A DNA stretch of 64,000 bases from GCA-2746795 sp963747345 (GCA_963747345.1 CAVVFA010000001.1:248001-312000), one strand, 5' to 3'; numbered from the stretch's first letter, positions 10,115 to 19,735 are shown. Notes: generated by a model from the letters alone, not told the origin. Made by a program: numbers and translations.

Positions 10115-11386
10115 AAAGAGGGCTGTCCTTGGATTACGGTTTGGGTTTTGGCTGCGCCTTGAGTTTGTTCGATGAGTTTATAGAGCTGCTGGGCATTCTG
10201 GCGCAGGTCGAAGTGCTGCGCCACAAAAAGGCGACCAGCTTGTCCCAATTGATTACTCAAGGCCGGATTTTGCGCCAGGATTTCTATGGCTTCCGCCAGA
10301 GCTTCGGCGGAGCGTTCCGGCACGAGCAGCCCAGTTTCACCGTCGATGATTAACTCGGGAATACCAGAAATGTCGGTGGCGATAGCGGCTTTTTGCATCG
10401 CCAGCCCTTCCATCAGTGCTACCGGAATACCTTCCTGTTTGCCATTGGGCAATCGGATGCTGGGCATGACCATTACGTCAGCAGTGGCTAATAATTGTTG
10501 CACTTCGCTGCGCGTTTTATAGCCAGCTAATGTCACACGCGCATCTAGGTTGTAATCATTAATTTGGGTTTGGAGGGCGGCATGGAGCGGCCCACTGCCG
10601 ATGAGCGTGCAGGTGAAATTGACATTACGCTCTGCTAGCAGTTTGCAGGCTTCAATCAGGTAGCGATGCCCTTTTTTCTCTTCGAGCTGCCCGATTACGA
10701 TAAGGCGAAGGGGATCTGATGGAGAACGGCCGTTTTCCGATGCGGGAGATGGGGTGAAAACGGCCGTGTCTACACCACAGCGCACCACGTTTATTTTGCT
10801 GCCCAAAACGGCAGCCATATCGTGCCGTTAACAGGTCTCGATTATGCTCGGAAATGGTCACAGCAAAGGCTGATTCCTCGATTTTCTGTGCCAGCATGGC
10901 CGTTTCCACGTAAATATCATGGGCATGGCCGGTGAAACTGTAAGGAATGCCACTAAGCCGGTGGGCGACAAAAGCGGCCAGGGTGGCGTGGGTAGCCCAA
11001 TGAGCGTGGATGTGTTGAATGTCCAGCGCCTGCATTTGCCGCGCAAAGTGTGCCCCAAACAGAGTGGCAGGAATGGCGCGTAGAAAGAATTTAAGCGACC
11101 CTTTGTTGCCCCACAGCACAGTCAACCATGTTTGCAGATAAATTAGCGGCGTTTGTAGCAACCAGGCAAATTGCGACCGCCAGAGAGACCAGTCTGTTAA
11201 GTTGCTGAAATGAGCTTTTTCCAGGTATTCAGCCACTTCTGGATGCTTGATGGGGTCGTTTTGCCGCAGGAGCGGGAACAGTTCGATATGTGCACCCAGG
11301 CGCTCTAATTCAATCATCTCGTAGAGGATGAATGTTTCGGTCAGCTTGGGAAAGCGTGACATCATGTAGGCAATTTTGATTTCCAT
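10111..11386 (-). CDS. GT4 glycosyltransferase, WcaL/AmsK-like (one frameshift)
   Basis: GT4 glycosyltransferase resembling colanic-acid-type enzymes. The start at 11386 gives MEIKIAYMMSRFPKLTETFI, the usual opening of that group (SRFPKLSETFI-like). HIHAHWATHATLAAFVAHRL and YSFTGHAHDIYVE are also characteristic. The C-terminal half has LIVIGQLEEKKGHRYLIEAC, VMVMPSIRLPNGKQEGIPVALMEGLA split here as VMVMPSIRLPNGKQEG and IPVALMEGLA, and GETGLLVPERS. One frameshift near 10825 separates the halves; joined length is about 425 residues. It begins 17 bases after the Wzz-like gene and overlaps the GT2 gene by 4 bases. Confidence 0.82.
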
Positions 11387-11402
11387 ACGAGATAAGTGCA
11401 AG

Positions 11403-12038
11403 CTATTTGGAAACTGAAGTAGTTTGCAAAGTGGCGCCTTCTTGTTCTTGGCGCAGGTAGCCATAGACAAAGGCGAGGCCAACACCGATTACAAAGCCTA
11501 AAAGCCCAGCGATGACAGCGTTTCGGGCTGGGCTGACGTTGAGGGTGTTGGTGGGTACACTAGCAGAATCAAGTTCGGAAATCTTGTAGATTTCGTAAAG
11601 GTCTTGCATGTAGGTGCTAGAGACGCTGCCGATAGCGGCTGCCAGATCCATAGCTTGCTGTGGATTTTCACCACGCACGGAGAGTTCGACAATTTTGGTT
11701 TGGGGCAGGTTAACGGCAGTTACCTGATACCCCCCCATCTCATTTGCGCTTATCCCTAGTACCTTGATGCCTTCTTGCTTCATACGTTTGCTGCCAAAAA
11801 CTTCCGCATACGTTGTTAAAATGCCACTGTTGTCGAGCGTGTCCAGGCTGCGCCGCACCAGGTCGCTATCTTCAAACATATCTGGGTTGGGGCTGACAAT
11901 ATAACGGGCTGAAGATTGGTAAACGGGTGGAGCGGATGCCGTGATAATGGCCGCTCCTACGGCGGCGATGACGGTTGTAAGGAGAATAATCCACCAGCCC
12001 CTTCGGATAATGTGCCAATATAATTTAATTTGTGCCAT
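11403..12038 (-). CDS. Wzz-like chain-length determinant
   Basis: Polysaccharide co-polymerase with two membrane helices (about residues 15-36 and 172-194) around an extracytoplasmic domain, the Wzz/YveK plan. It controls polymer length together with the Wzy-like enzyme. VYQSSARYIVSPNP and VELSVRGENPQQAMDLAAAI are typical of the domain, the second being the region before the final helix. There is no C-terminal tyrosine-kinase domain (211 residues), so this is the short form that needs a separate kinase if any; none is encoded in this locus. It is followed immediately by the glycosyltransferase at 10111. Confidence 0.8.
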   Translation of the reverse strand: MAQIKLYWHIIRRGWWIILLTTVIAAVGAAIITASAPPVYQSSARYIVSPNPDMFEDSDLVRRSLDTLDNSGILTTYAEVFGSKRMKQEGIKVLGISANEMGGYQVTAVNLPQTKIVELSVRGENPQQAMDLAAAIGSVSSTYMQDLYEIYKISELDSASVPTNTLNVSPARNAVIAGLLGFVIGVGLAFVYGYLRQEQEGATLQTTSVSK

Positions 12039-12071
12039 AAGTCATTTGCTCCAATTTATTTAAAATGCTTT

Positions 12072-12113
12072 GTGCGTAGTAACGGCATAAACCATTACTA
12101 CGCACTTTTTTTT
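12072..12113 (+). terminator. Hairpin with T8 tract between Wzz-like and propeller genes
   Basis: A perfect 11-base stem GTGCGTAGTAA / TTACTACGCAC (12072-12082 with 12095-12105) is followed on the plus strand by eight T. Read on the minus strand, the direction of both neighbouring genes, the hairpin is not followed by a clean T tract, so it may instead be an attenuating hairpin in the mRNA. It uses the same GTGCGTAG word as the repeat at 2772. Confidence 0.55.
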
Positions 12114-12133
12114 GACGTGAACGAAATGTGTTG

Positions 12134-15100
12134 TTAAGGCTTAATCACCAGTGGTAGATATACCAACCATTCAGGATTACTGGTATCCGCAGCACAGTCA
12201 AAGAAGAATCCATCCAAGTCGCTGGTGAAATCGGTGCCGCCGATGGTGCCGCCACCGCCCACAACGATCATGTTGCCCAACAAGCCTGCTACTGCTCCAT
12301 GGCGACCAACAGGCATATTCGTGAGCAACTGCCAACTATCGCTGACGGGATCATAGGCTTCGGTAGCAACAAAGGTGCCCCCATCGTCTGTCTTTTCACC
12401 ACCCATGACTATGGCGCGACCATCATATACAACCGTTGTGGTGGTGCGGCGGCCAGTAGGCATAGGAGCGCCGGCACTCCAGTCTGAAGCGTTCGGATCG
12501 TAAATTTCAACACTGTTGAGGGTGGGGTCTACTTCACCGCCAGCATCACGCAAACGGCCGCCAAAGACATACATCTTGCCGCCGATGGCCGCAGAACTGG
12601 CATTGTCACGAGCCAGCGCCAAGTCGGGGCCGCTGCTCCAGGTGTTAGTTGCCGGATTGTAAATTTCCAGCGTAGCCACAGATTCGCCAATCGCGTTCAT
12701 ACCGCCAGCGACGTAGATCAAGCTGCCGATGGTTTGGGCGGTAGCGCCGCCACGTGCTGTGGGCATGAGAGCAAGTTCAGTCCAGATGTTTGTGGTTGGG
12801 TCGTAAACGGCCGTTTTGTCCACAGCCCCCGCGAAAGCAGACGTTGCGCCACCAAAGACATAGAGTTTGTCGTTGTAAGCGGCCACGGCTGGATTTTCCA
12901 CCTTGGGATAGGCAGCAGGCAGGTCGGCCAGTTGCGTCCAGGCATTTTCGGTGTAGGAATAACTGTAAAGTGTGCGCTGCGGGCCGTTGCTCGTTTTACC
13001 AGCGACCGCGTAGAGCGTATCGTTGATTACACTGCTGCCTGCATCCAACAGGGCGACGGGCATATCGGTAAAGCCAGATGTCGTCCATAAACCTACGTTG
13101 ATGGGTTCAAAAACGGTGATGTCGTTTGTGCCAAATTCACCGACAAAAATACGCCCCTGGTTGTCTTGGACGATGGGCAATGGATTGCTGAGGCTTTCGC
13201 CACCCGTCTGTGGGGTGCTGCGGATCATCGTTTGGGTATTTACAAACGACAAGCCATTGCTGGTGAGTTTAACGCGACGCACTTGATCGGCTTGCGAGAA
13301 GTAGTTGACGAGCAGTTCACCATCCATCCGCCCACAGAAGGCACCCTTATTACTGTTATATTCAATGATGCCGTCGGCGGATTTATTCAGGCCAAAATGA
13401 AGCATAGACTGCTGCCATTCCGGGGCTGGCTGCCGCCCTACCTCATATCTGATGGTATCCATGTAGGCCACGCCATCCGCCGGATCGGCGGGTGGTATGG
13501 GGAAGTCGTTCTTTTCTGACATATTGCCTGTCGGATTGCCGCCAAAGAAAATACATTGCTCACGTGAAGGATTTGGGTGTCCATAAAAGTTGCCTTCTTC
13601 GATAACGTAAAGCAGGTCGGGGCGTTCCTTGGGGAAGTGGGGTTGGATGTCGGTAATCATGCCCTCACAGCCAGAAGTGGGATCCCAGGTCAGGTCAGTG
13701 GGAGGCAGGTCAGGGATTGTGCCTACCACGCCGAGTCCGTTATCTGGGCCGTAAAGACGGCCGTTACTGTGAAAAGCAATGTCATACACATTGCGCAATC
13801 CGGTGGCATAGGTGGTCACATCACAAGGTACCGTTCTATCCTGCACAATTCCAGTTGAGTCCATGATGCTGCCATCGGCATCCACCAGAGGGGTGCAAGA
13901 ACCATCAAAACCAGGGCTTTTGACGTCGGCAACCAGGATGGCGGCGGATAAAGGTTGTTCTGGCCGTGAGCCAAATTCTGAAGTGGGGCTTAGGTTGGGA
14001 GCGCCAGCACCGGTGTTGCCGCCCTGGGCGATGTAGAGACGGCCGTCTGGCCCAAAATCAATGTTGTTGGTGGCGTGATTGGCAATGGCGCGGGGCAGGC
14101 CAGTAATCACATCTTCATCCGAGTGCACCGCATAGGTGGGTGGCGGCCCGAGCACAATTTTGGTAACTGTGCCGGAGTTGGCTTCCCCATCAAACTGGTC
14201 AATATCTGAATGGGAAACCCAGAGTATGACCTGATTGGCGGTGGATTCGGGATCAACCGTTAACCCCAGCATCAGTCGATTGGCGCGGGTGGTTATCTGT
14301 TGTTCAGAGAGTACAGTGTGGGCGACCATGTCGAGTGTGTAGACATGGATGACACCCGTTACATCAGATGTATATAAACGGCCGTCTGGCCCCCAATCCA
14401 TGGCTGTGGGTTTGGCATATGGATTTGAGGAGAGCGTGTCTGTGGTGAATGACCAGGTAGCAAAGTCGATGCCGTCGTTGGAACTGACAGGCAGTACAGA
14501 CACGCCATTGGTATAGGTAAATTCATCAAATGTAAATTGGATGAGGCTAGGTGATGTGCGGCGAGAAGCCATAATGCCGCCCATGCTGCGCGTGCCCACG
14601 TTGAAATCAATGCCTGCCTGATCGGTGCTAAACCAACTGCTAGGCACAGCGTTGAAGGTGAGCAGATTGACGGCACTATCTACGTCGCAGCTTACGCCGG
14701 TGCAGTAGCGCGTGGAGACGGTGCGTAGGGAGGGGTTTATTTCCAGCCAAAGATGAACCGGTTCAGTGGCATCGATTAAACTGGTTTTTCCGCTGGTAGC
14801 CACACCATTTTCTTCCATCAGCGCTTGCACGCTCCAGGTGTCAACGGCCGTTGATACCACGACGAGTTTGATGTAGTTGTCTTCAGTGGTACCTGTGCCG
14901 CCTAGGCCACTGGGGCCAATGCTGGATTCACCAAACCACAGTCCCGCTTGCGCAAAGCCACCTGGCCCAGCCGGAATATCTACGAGTGTGGTATTGATGG
15001 TGGCAGGTTGTCCCAAATCCAAGCCAATACCCAAGGCGTTGTCTAGGCGGTTAATGGCTTGGTAGTTGAGGCCAGCGGTGGCTGAAATGACGAGTGTGTT

Positions 15101-15406
15101 GCTGATGACTTCCAGTTGTTCAGGCCAGTAGCCAGGTGCATCCGCGTTGGGCACGGGGTTGCCTGGTTTGGAGGGGGGATCGACCATGGTAAAGCCCATG
15201 CCAATGCCGTTTTGATCAACGAGACCACCTTCACTGCCGTCAAAGATAAAGGTTTGGTCGGGCAGCAGTTTGACATCTTCGCAAATTAGGGTTGAGATGT
15301 CGGGACAGCCAGCGGTGGGGGTGGCTCTTGTTTGTGTGGCAAATAAGAGGCTGATGGTGATGAGGCTTATGGTTAAAATAAGTATGTGGCTAAACGGCCG
15401 TTTCAT
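12134..15406 (-). CDS. Secreted sorbosone-dehydrogenase-like propeller plus Kelch protein
   Basis: Large secreted protein (1090 residues from the ATG at 15406, preceded by AGGAGA). Residues 1-26 are a signal peptide. Residues about 40-310 look like a lectin/concanavalin-type beta sandwich. About 330-740 resemble a PQQ-type sugar (glucose/sorbosone) dehydrogenase six-blade propeller, with motifs such as NIDFGPDGRLYIAQGG, YATGLRNVYDIAFHSNGRLY and QGRIFVGEFG. About 770-1060 hold five or six Kelch repeats (KLYVFGGATSAF, LIYVAGGMNAIG, KMYVFGGRLRDA, AIVMGGEKTDDG). The last residues WLVYLPLVIKP match a C-terminal pattern seen in many Chloroflexota exported proteins. Catalytic activity is unproven. 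The palindrome lies exactly on codons 2-5, giving MKRPF. Confidence 0.75.
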   Translation of the reverse strand: MKRPFSHILILTISLITISLLFATQTRATPTAGCPDISTLICEDVKLLPDQTFIFDGSEGGLVDQNGIGMGFTMVDPPSKPGNPVPNADAPGYWPEQLEVISNTLVISATAGLNYQAINRLDNALGIGLDLGQPATINTTLVDIPAGPGGFAQAGLWFGESSIGPSGLGGTGTTEDNYIKLVVVSTAVDTWSVQALMEENGVATSGKTSLIDATEPVHLWLEINPSLRTVSTRYCTGVSCDVDSAVNLLTFNAVPSSWFSTDQAGIDFNVGTRSMGGIMASRRTSPSLIQFTFDEFTYTNGVSVLPVSSNDGIDFATWSFTTDTLSSNPYAKPTAMDWGPDGRLYTSDVTGVIHVYTLDMVAHTVLSEQQITTRANRLMLGLTVDPESTANQVILWVSHSDIDQFDGEANSGTVTKIVLGPPPTYAVHSDEDVITGLPRAIANHATNNIDFGPDGRLYIAQGGNTGAGAPNLSPTSEFGSRPEQPLSAAILVADVKSPGFDGSCTPLVDADGSIMDSTGIVQDRTVPCDVTTYATGLRNVYDIAFHSNGRLYGPDNGLGVVGTIPDLPPTDLTWDPTSGCEGMITDIQPHFPKERPDLLYVIEEGNFYGHPNPSREQCIFFGGNPTGNMSEKNDFPIPPADPADGVAYMDTIRYEVGRQPAPEWQQSMLHFGLNKSADGIIEYNSNKGAFCGRMDGELLVNYFSQADQVRRVKLTSNGLSFVNTQTMIRSTPQTGGESLSNPLPIVQDNQGRIFVGEFGTNDITVFEPINVGLWTTSGFTDMPVALLDAGSSVINDTLYAVAGKTSNGPQRTLYSYSYTENAWTQLADLPAAYPKVENPAVAAYNDKLYVFGGATSAFAGAVDKTAVYDPTTNIWTELALMPTARGGATAQTIGSLIYVAGGMNAIGESVATLEIYNPATNTWSSGPDLALARDNASSAAIGGKMYVFGGRLRDAGGEVDPTLNSVEIYDPNASDWSAGAPMPTGRRTTTTVVYDGRAIVMGGEKTDDGGTFVATEAYDPVSDSWQLLTNMPVGRHGAVAGLLGNMIVVGGGGTIGGTDFTSDLDGFFFDCAADTSNPEWLVYLPLVIKP

Positions 15407-15438
15407 GTTTTCTCTCCTGTTCTTTTCCCCAAATCTGG

Positions 15439-16578
15439 CTACGTGGTTTGTTTTTCTAAGGGAATGAAATCCAAAATAATGTCTCTGGCAGCGTGACCAA
15501 CCTGCTGCCAATTATAGCGTTCCTGTGCCAGTTTATAGCTGTTTTGTCCAAATTGATACCGCTTCTCGCTGTCACCCAGCAGATCGAGCAGGGCAGTGGT
15601 GAGCGCGGTCGCATCGTGGGGTGGCACAAGATAGCCATTATAGTCAGGAATGATCATATCTGGTAACGCGCCAATCTCCGTGCCTATCAACGGCAGTTGG
15701 TGAGCCATGGCTTCTACAAATACCACCCCAAACGGTTCCAGGGTGGTGGGCAGGCAAAAAACAGTTGCCTGCCGGTAATAGGCGTCCACTTCCGCTACTG
15801 GCACTTTGCCTACGACGTGGCATTGTTTTAGATGAACATCAGGTGCGGCTCCGACGATTGTGAGCTGGGCATCAGGGTAAGTTTCTAAAACCGTTTCAAA
15901 CGCGGTCAACAGTTCAGGCCCACCTTTCCGTTCCCAGTCGATGCCGACAAAGAGGATGTTTTTGGCTTCATAATGGTCAAGGGTTTGGGCGACTGCTCCA
16001 CCGGAGGTATTGATACCGACATAAATGCAGTGGATTTTTTCTGGCTTGATACCATATTGCTCGACGAGGGATTGGGTGATATTGGTACTGCGCGTGAAAA
16101 CGGCCGTTGCCCGTTCATATATCTGCTTTTCCAGAGCAATCCATTTTTCGGCATACAGTTGGTGCTTATTGAAATTGGGGTAAGCTAAGTTAGCCAAATG
16201 AGTATGATCGGTATAAACAAAATGTGGCATAAAGCCAGTGCTGGTATCAAAAAAAGATTGAAGTTGAAACGAAAATAAATATTCGTCGGCTGTGCTTTGT
16301 AATTGTTGCCGTACTAATCGGTTCACTTGTCCGAATAAAAAAGGCGTGGCAAAAAAAGCGCCGCGCAGCCGTTTTTGATTACGTAGCAAATCAAAGCCAT
16401 ACAAAAACAGCATGGGGAAAAGATTGAGAAAGCAGATGAATGGATGACGTTTAAGCAGCTTTGTTAGCACAATCGTGTGCACATCATATTCAGGAAAGCT
16501 TTCTTGCAGCATCTTTTCCACGCTGTGCCCAATAGGTGCTGATTCAAAGATGCGAATAAATGCGATACGATGCGCCAT
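15439..16578 (-). CDS. GT4 glycosyltransferase
   Basis: Intact 379-residue family GT4 glycosyltransferase. The C-terminal nucleotide-sugar domain is clear: ILFVGIDWERKGGPELLTAF, YPDAQLTIVGAAPDVHLKQC, ATVFCLPTTLEPFGVVFVEAMA (E-x7-E region) and GYLVPPHDATALTTALLDLL. A central TAVFTRSTNITQSLVEQYGI is the usual position where acceptor-side domain and linker meet. It starts 1 base before the small membrane-protein gene ends (16578/16580) and is followed by the secreted propeller protein after 33 bases. Substrate unknown; role in the exopolysaccharide is inferred from the locus. Confidence 0.85.
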   Translation of the reverse strand: MAHRIAFIRIFESAPIGHSVEKMLQESFPEYDVHTIVLTKLLKRHPFICFLNLFPMLFLYGFDLLRNQKRLRGAFFATPFLFGQVNRLVRQQLQSTADEYLFSFQLQSFFDTSTGFMPHFVYTDHTHLANLAYPNFNKHQLYAEKWIALEKQIYERATAVFTRSTNITQSLVEQYGIKPEKIHCIYVGINTSGGAVAQTLDHYEAKNILFVGIDWERKGGPELLTAFETVLETYPDAQLTIVGAAPDVHLKQCHVVGKVPVAEVDAYYRQATVFCLPTTLEPFGVVFVEAMAHQLPLIGTEIGALPDMIIPDYNGYLVPPHDATALTTALLDLLGDSEKRYQFGQNSYKLAQERYNWQQVGHAARDIILDFIPLEKQTT

Positions 16579-16579
16579 A

Positions 16580-16894
16580 TTATTTTTCCCGAATAATCAA
16601 TACAAGCGCGAGCAATAAAAATCCAAGCACAAAGCCTACTAAAACAGCAGCCCCTAGAAAGAAGGCGCTGAGTAAGCTTCCCGTGACGAGCAAGGAGATG
16701 ATCATGGATATAATGCCAACGACAGAATTAATGATTCCGGCCAAAATTAGCATTGGGCCACCCAGGCTAGAATCATCAGAGATAGGGTCATCAGGGATTA
16801 GGCGGCGTTTTGATAATAGTTGAGAATCGATCAGGCCAGCTATAATGGCACTAAAAAAGCCAAATAGCCCGCCAATTAAAAGATAATATTGCAT
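16580..16894 (-). CDS. Small membrane protein, unknown
   Basis: About 104 residues from the ATG at 16894, with three hydrophobic segments and almost no soluble part: MQYYLLIGGLFGFFSAIIAG, a middle PMLILAGIINSVVGIISMII and a C-terminal helix pair. A GTG at 16978 would add 28 polar residues and is close to the stop of the upstream transferase, so the start is uncertain. No family recognised. Its position between the initiating sugar transferase and a glycosyltransferase suggests a membrane accessory of polysaccharide assembly, which is only an inference. Confidence 0.5.
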   Translation of the reverse strand: MQYYLLIGGLFGFFSAIIAGLIDSQLLSKRRLIPDDPISDDSSLGGPMLILAGIINSVVGIISMIISLLVTGSLLSAFFLGAAVLVGFVLGFLLLALVLIIREK

Positions 16895-16984
16895 GGTTTT
16901 AATTCTTGTTGAGCAAAAGTAGACAGTGCCATAATCTGAAATTATGATCTTGGGAGAAATTTCTGGCGTACTTTCCACTCATTT

Positions 16985-17737
16985 TTAATAAGCTCCCTCT
17001 TGTTTGCTGACAGTCCAAATTGTGTAAAACAGAATGAGAATATCGAATGTTAGGCAGCGATTTTGGATGTAGGCGATATCCAATTTTACCCGATCATCAA
17101 ATTCCATGGTGCCCCGTCCTAATATTTGCCACAGACCAGTTAGTCCTGGCTGCACATCAAGCCGTTCAGTGTGCCATAGCGTGTAGGTTTCCGGCTTGAA
17201 GGAAGTGGGACGTGGTCCAACGAGCGACATTTCACCACGTAACACATTGATAAGCTGCGGAAGTTCGTCGAGACTGGATTTGCGCAAGAATTTGCCTATT
17301 CGGGTGATCCGTGGGTCGTTGGTTACCTTAAAATCGGGATATTCCAGCTCGTTTTTATGGGCTAACTGTGCCTTTAATTCTTCCGCGTTTGGTACCATGG
17401 TGCGGAATTTATAGATTGAAAAGCGTTCACCATCTTCACCAGTGCGTTGTTGCAAGAATAAGATTGGTCCATTGGGGGATTCCAGTTTAATGAGCAGAGC
17501 GCATAATAGTCCAACGACTATCAGGAATGGCGCTGAAATCATAATTAACGTTAAATCAAGCAAACGTTTTGCCCTTAAATATTGCCGCTTAGAAAGTGAA
17601 GATTGAGATGCATCAATTTTCTGCCACCACAATAGTTCAGTTGTGGGTTTTGTTGTTTTGAGTACAGACAGGGACGGAGAAAAGGCTCCATGTCTGTGTA
17701 TATATGCTTTGTTTTTAACATTAGCTTCCATGCTCAT
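16985..17737 (-). CDS. Undecaprenyl-phosphate sugar-phosphate transferase
   Basis: Initiating enzyme of the polysaccharide pathway: transfers a sugar-1-phosphate from a nucleotide sugar to undecaprenyl phosphate. It has 250 residues with one clear N-terminal membrane hairpin (about 60-88) and no Wzx-like five-helix domain, so it is the short PglC/WcaJ-C type. Family motifs are all visible: YKFRTMVPNAEE, TRIGKFLRKSSLDELPQLIN, RGEMSLVGPRP and VQPGLTGLWQILGRGTMEFDDRV. The start region contains AAGGAAGG and a duplicated GGTAATGAGC. It is the first gene of the minus-strand run, so the promoter probably lies in 17738-17913. Confidence 0.9.
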   Translation of the reverse strand: MSMEANVKNKAYIHRHGAFSPSLSVLKTTKPTTELLWWQKIDASQSSLSKRQYLRAKRLLDLTLIMISAPFLIVVGLLCALLIKLESPNGPILFLQQRTGEDGERFSIYKFRTMVPNAEELKAQLAHKNELEYPDFKVTNDPRITRIGKFLRKSSLDELPQLINVLRGEMSLVGPRPTSFKPETYTLWHTERLDVQPGLTGLWQILGRGTMEFDDRVKLDIAYIQNRCLTFDILILFYTIWTVSKQEGAY

Positions 17738-17913
17738 TACCTTCCTTGCTCATTACCTTTTTAGTGATTCTTATACATAAGTGAATATTTGAAAGCTTTT
17801 GTAACTTTTTTCGCACAATTACTAGAAGTGATGTGATTCTAAAAGCGTAAAAACCTTCTTCATAGTGATTTAGTTGCTACTTATGCCGACGGGAACTTTT
17901 TCGCTGCTAGTTC

Positions 17914-18741
17914 CTAAGGGTTGGTGGAAGGCGTTTTATCACGCATACCAGGTTGGGTTGTTACCATTCTTTTTAAGGCTTCTTTGCGAATTTTGTTGAA
18001 GGTGAAACCATCTTCTGGGAAGGAGGCTGATGCATAGTCAATGGTTATATTGGTTTGGCTGGTAATGGTTTCGTTAATTTGCTGACCGAATTTTTCTGCT
18101 GAGGCATAGTTTAATTCTGGGCAGATTAAATAATAAAGGTCGTTTTGGGGATCACGGACGATCTGTTGGTATCCTTTCATTTGACTGTGTAGGTGCTGGA
18201 TCAACTGTGCTTCCTGGGTCTGCTGCATGGTGCTTTGGTTGGAATCCTGGGTTGAAATAGTGGTGGGATTAAGGCGAAAGGCGATGATGGCTAACGGCCG
18301 TTCATGGTGACGGCTGCGTGTCATTTCATTGTGAATAATCGGTTCCGCTTGGTCTAATGTGGGAATATCTGTAACTGCTGTTGATTCAGATAGCTCGTCT
18401 AATTGTTGTAAGCTTTTGCTTGTTTTGTTTGCTAATCCAAAAACGGTTAGAAGTAGAATCATTTCAACCGCACTGTATGGTATTACCCAAGATTGATTCC
18501 TGGGTACCTGAGTAATCAAAGCAAACTGCAGAAGTAGACACACAATCAGCCACAATGTAGGGCTGGAAAATAGCGAGTGATTTTGCGAATTGGAAAATCC
18601 AAGAGTCGTAGCAGTCGACAAGAAGAGAATAGCAACACTACCTAACGCAAGCCATGTTGGTGCTTGAAATATAATTTGGTTTACGTTCGCTAGACTCACG
18701 ATGCTAATTAATACAAGAATTGTAATACGCAAAGCTTTCAT
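17914..18741 (-). CDS. Membrane protein with degenerate GGDEF-like domain
   Basis: 275 residues: four hydrophobic segments in the first 110, a linker, then a domain of about 150 residues. Its end, IDYASASFPEDGFTFNKIRKEALKRM, parsed as IDYASASFPEDGFTF plus IRKEALKRM, matches the tail of GGDEF domains (GIA-x-FPEDG-x-T-x-x-x-L-x-x-x-A-x-x-x-M). The GGDEF signature itself and the metal-binding aspartate are missing, so it cannot be an active diguanylate cyclase; a receptor or scaffold role is possible. A palindrome copy lies near 18294. It is next to the exopolysaccharide operon, where cyclic-di-GMP control would make sense, but this is inference. Confidence 0.55.
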   Translation of the reverse strand: MKALRITILVLISIVSLANVNQIIFQAPTWLALGSVAILFLSTATTLGFSNSQNHSLFSSPTLWLIVCLLLQFALITQVPRNQSWVIPYSAVEMILLLTVFGLANKTSKSLQQLDELSESTAVTDIPTLDQAEPIIHNEMTRSRHHERPLAIIAFRLNPTTISTQDSNQSTMQQTQEAQLIQHLHSQMKGYQQIVRDPQNDLYYLICPELNYASAEKFGQQINETITSQTNITIDYASASFPEDGFTFNKIRKEALKRMVTTQPGMRDKTPSTNP

Positions 18742-19389
18742 GATTTCTCTAGCTCAATAGCTATTAACATGGAATATTGAGACTGCACTAACCTCACAAT
18801 GTGCTTTTTTGCCTAAACGATAAAAAAGTTGATGTGCTAATTCCTACGCTAGCTAAACAATTCAAAGAATTTTCTTGTTAGCCCAAAGTTTTATCGGTAA
18901 TGGGGGCGACGACGATGAAGGGTGAAATTATCAATTAAATCTAGAAGTTAGAGATATTGACCGTATGTCTAACAAGCGCCTTTATTTTTTTATATAGAAC
19001 TTTCGCTTGGCACTACAATTGCAGATTTGAAGTTGGGATTGATAATATTGTTTAGTGGTTAAGGGTCATTGAAAACTAGTTATAACCATAATTTATCTTA
19101 GTGATGCTTAATGCTTGAGACTAAGAGTGTCAAATAATTCTTACAAACGTTATTTCGAGAATTTGTATCTTGGGTAAATTCAAAAGTCGTAATGTTACAA
19201 CTATGAGATTCGAATCAAATAGAGTCGCAGCTATTCAAGCAAATGATGCTGAACAATAATGAACCTTTCTAATTCAATTGAACCGCACATGGTGAAGATG
19301 TTATATCGACGAAGAATGATGCATAGCATGTAAGAAAAAGGCATTTTTAATTTTGTCTCATGGAAGCCTGTGTTTAACATCCGTATCAT

Positions 19390-19690
19390 TTACAGCCAAA
19401 TGTCCTCATGTGCCGGCCATAGGGTGGGTGCTACTTCCGCACGCTCCTCTAGTGGCGCTAATGCGAAAAAGATGCGGGCATATTGCGCCTCTTCTTTGTT
19501 CAACTCCAGTTGGACTCGGCCGGATGCGGCATTGAATGGGGCGACGGTTAACAACCGCCCACGCCGGTCATTACCTCTGGCTCTTTGCCGTGGTCTACCT
19601 CGCATTGACGAGGCTGAATTGACAGCTATGTTTGATAGTTGGATATTAATATTGGGTGCTACTGTTGTGGGATTTGGCTCGCCAAGCTAG
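19390..19690 (-). pseudogene. Unrecognised coding-like fragment
   Basis: A minus-strand frame (about 98 codons including residues upstream of the first ATG at 19605) stands out in base composition from its AT-rich surroundings. It reads GEPNPTTVAPNINIQLSN, then RGRLLTVAPFNAASGRVQLE and EEAQYARIFFALAPLEERAE. No ribosome-binding site or signal is seen and I cannot place it in a family. It may be a remnant of a transferred gene. The opposite strand is also open (106 codons), so even the direction is uncertain. Confidence 0.2.
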
Positions 19691-19692
19691 AT

Positions 19693-19735
19693 AAAAAAAT
19701 GAGGTAGCAACTAGACGGGCGTCTAGTCCTACCTC
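19693..19735 (-). terminator. Rho-independent terminator (minus strand)
   Basis: The stem joins GAGGTAG (19701-19707) to CTACCTC (19729-19735), with an inner perfect stem CTAGACG / CGTCTAG. Read on the minus strand it is followed by seven T (19693-19699). It lies behind the subtilisin-like gene and ahead of the gene-poor stretch. Confidence 0.75.

Noticed and set aside
12072..12113. Confident terminator for the minus-strand polysaccharide operon
   Set aside because: The T tract is on the plus strand only, so it does not terminate the genes that flank it; kept with low weight.
19370..19690. 106-codon plus-strand frame in the gene-poor stretch
   Set aside because: No ribosome-binding site, no family, and the opposite strand is as open; reported only as an uncertain fragment.
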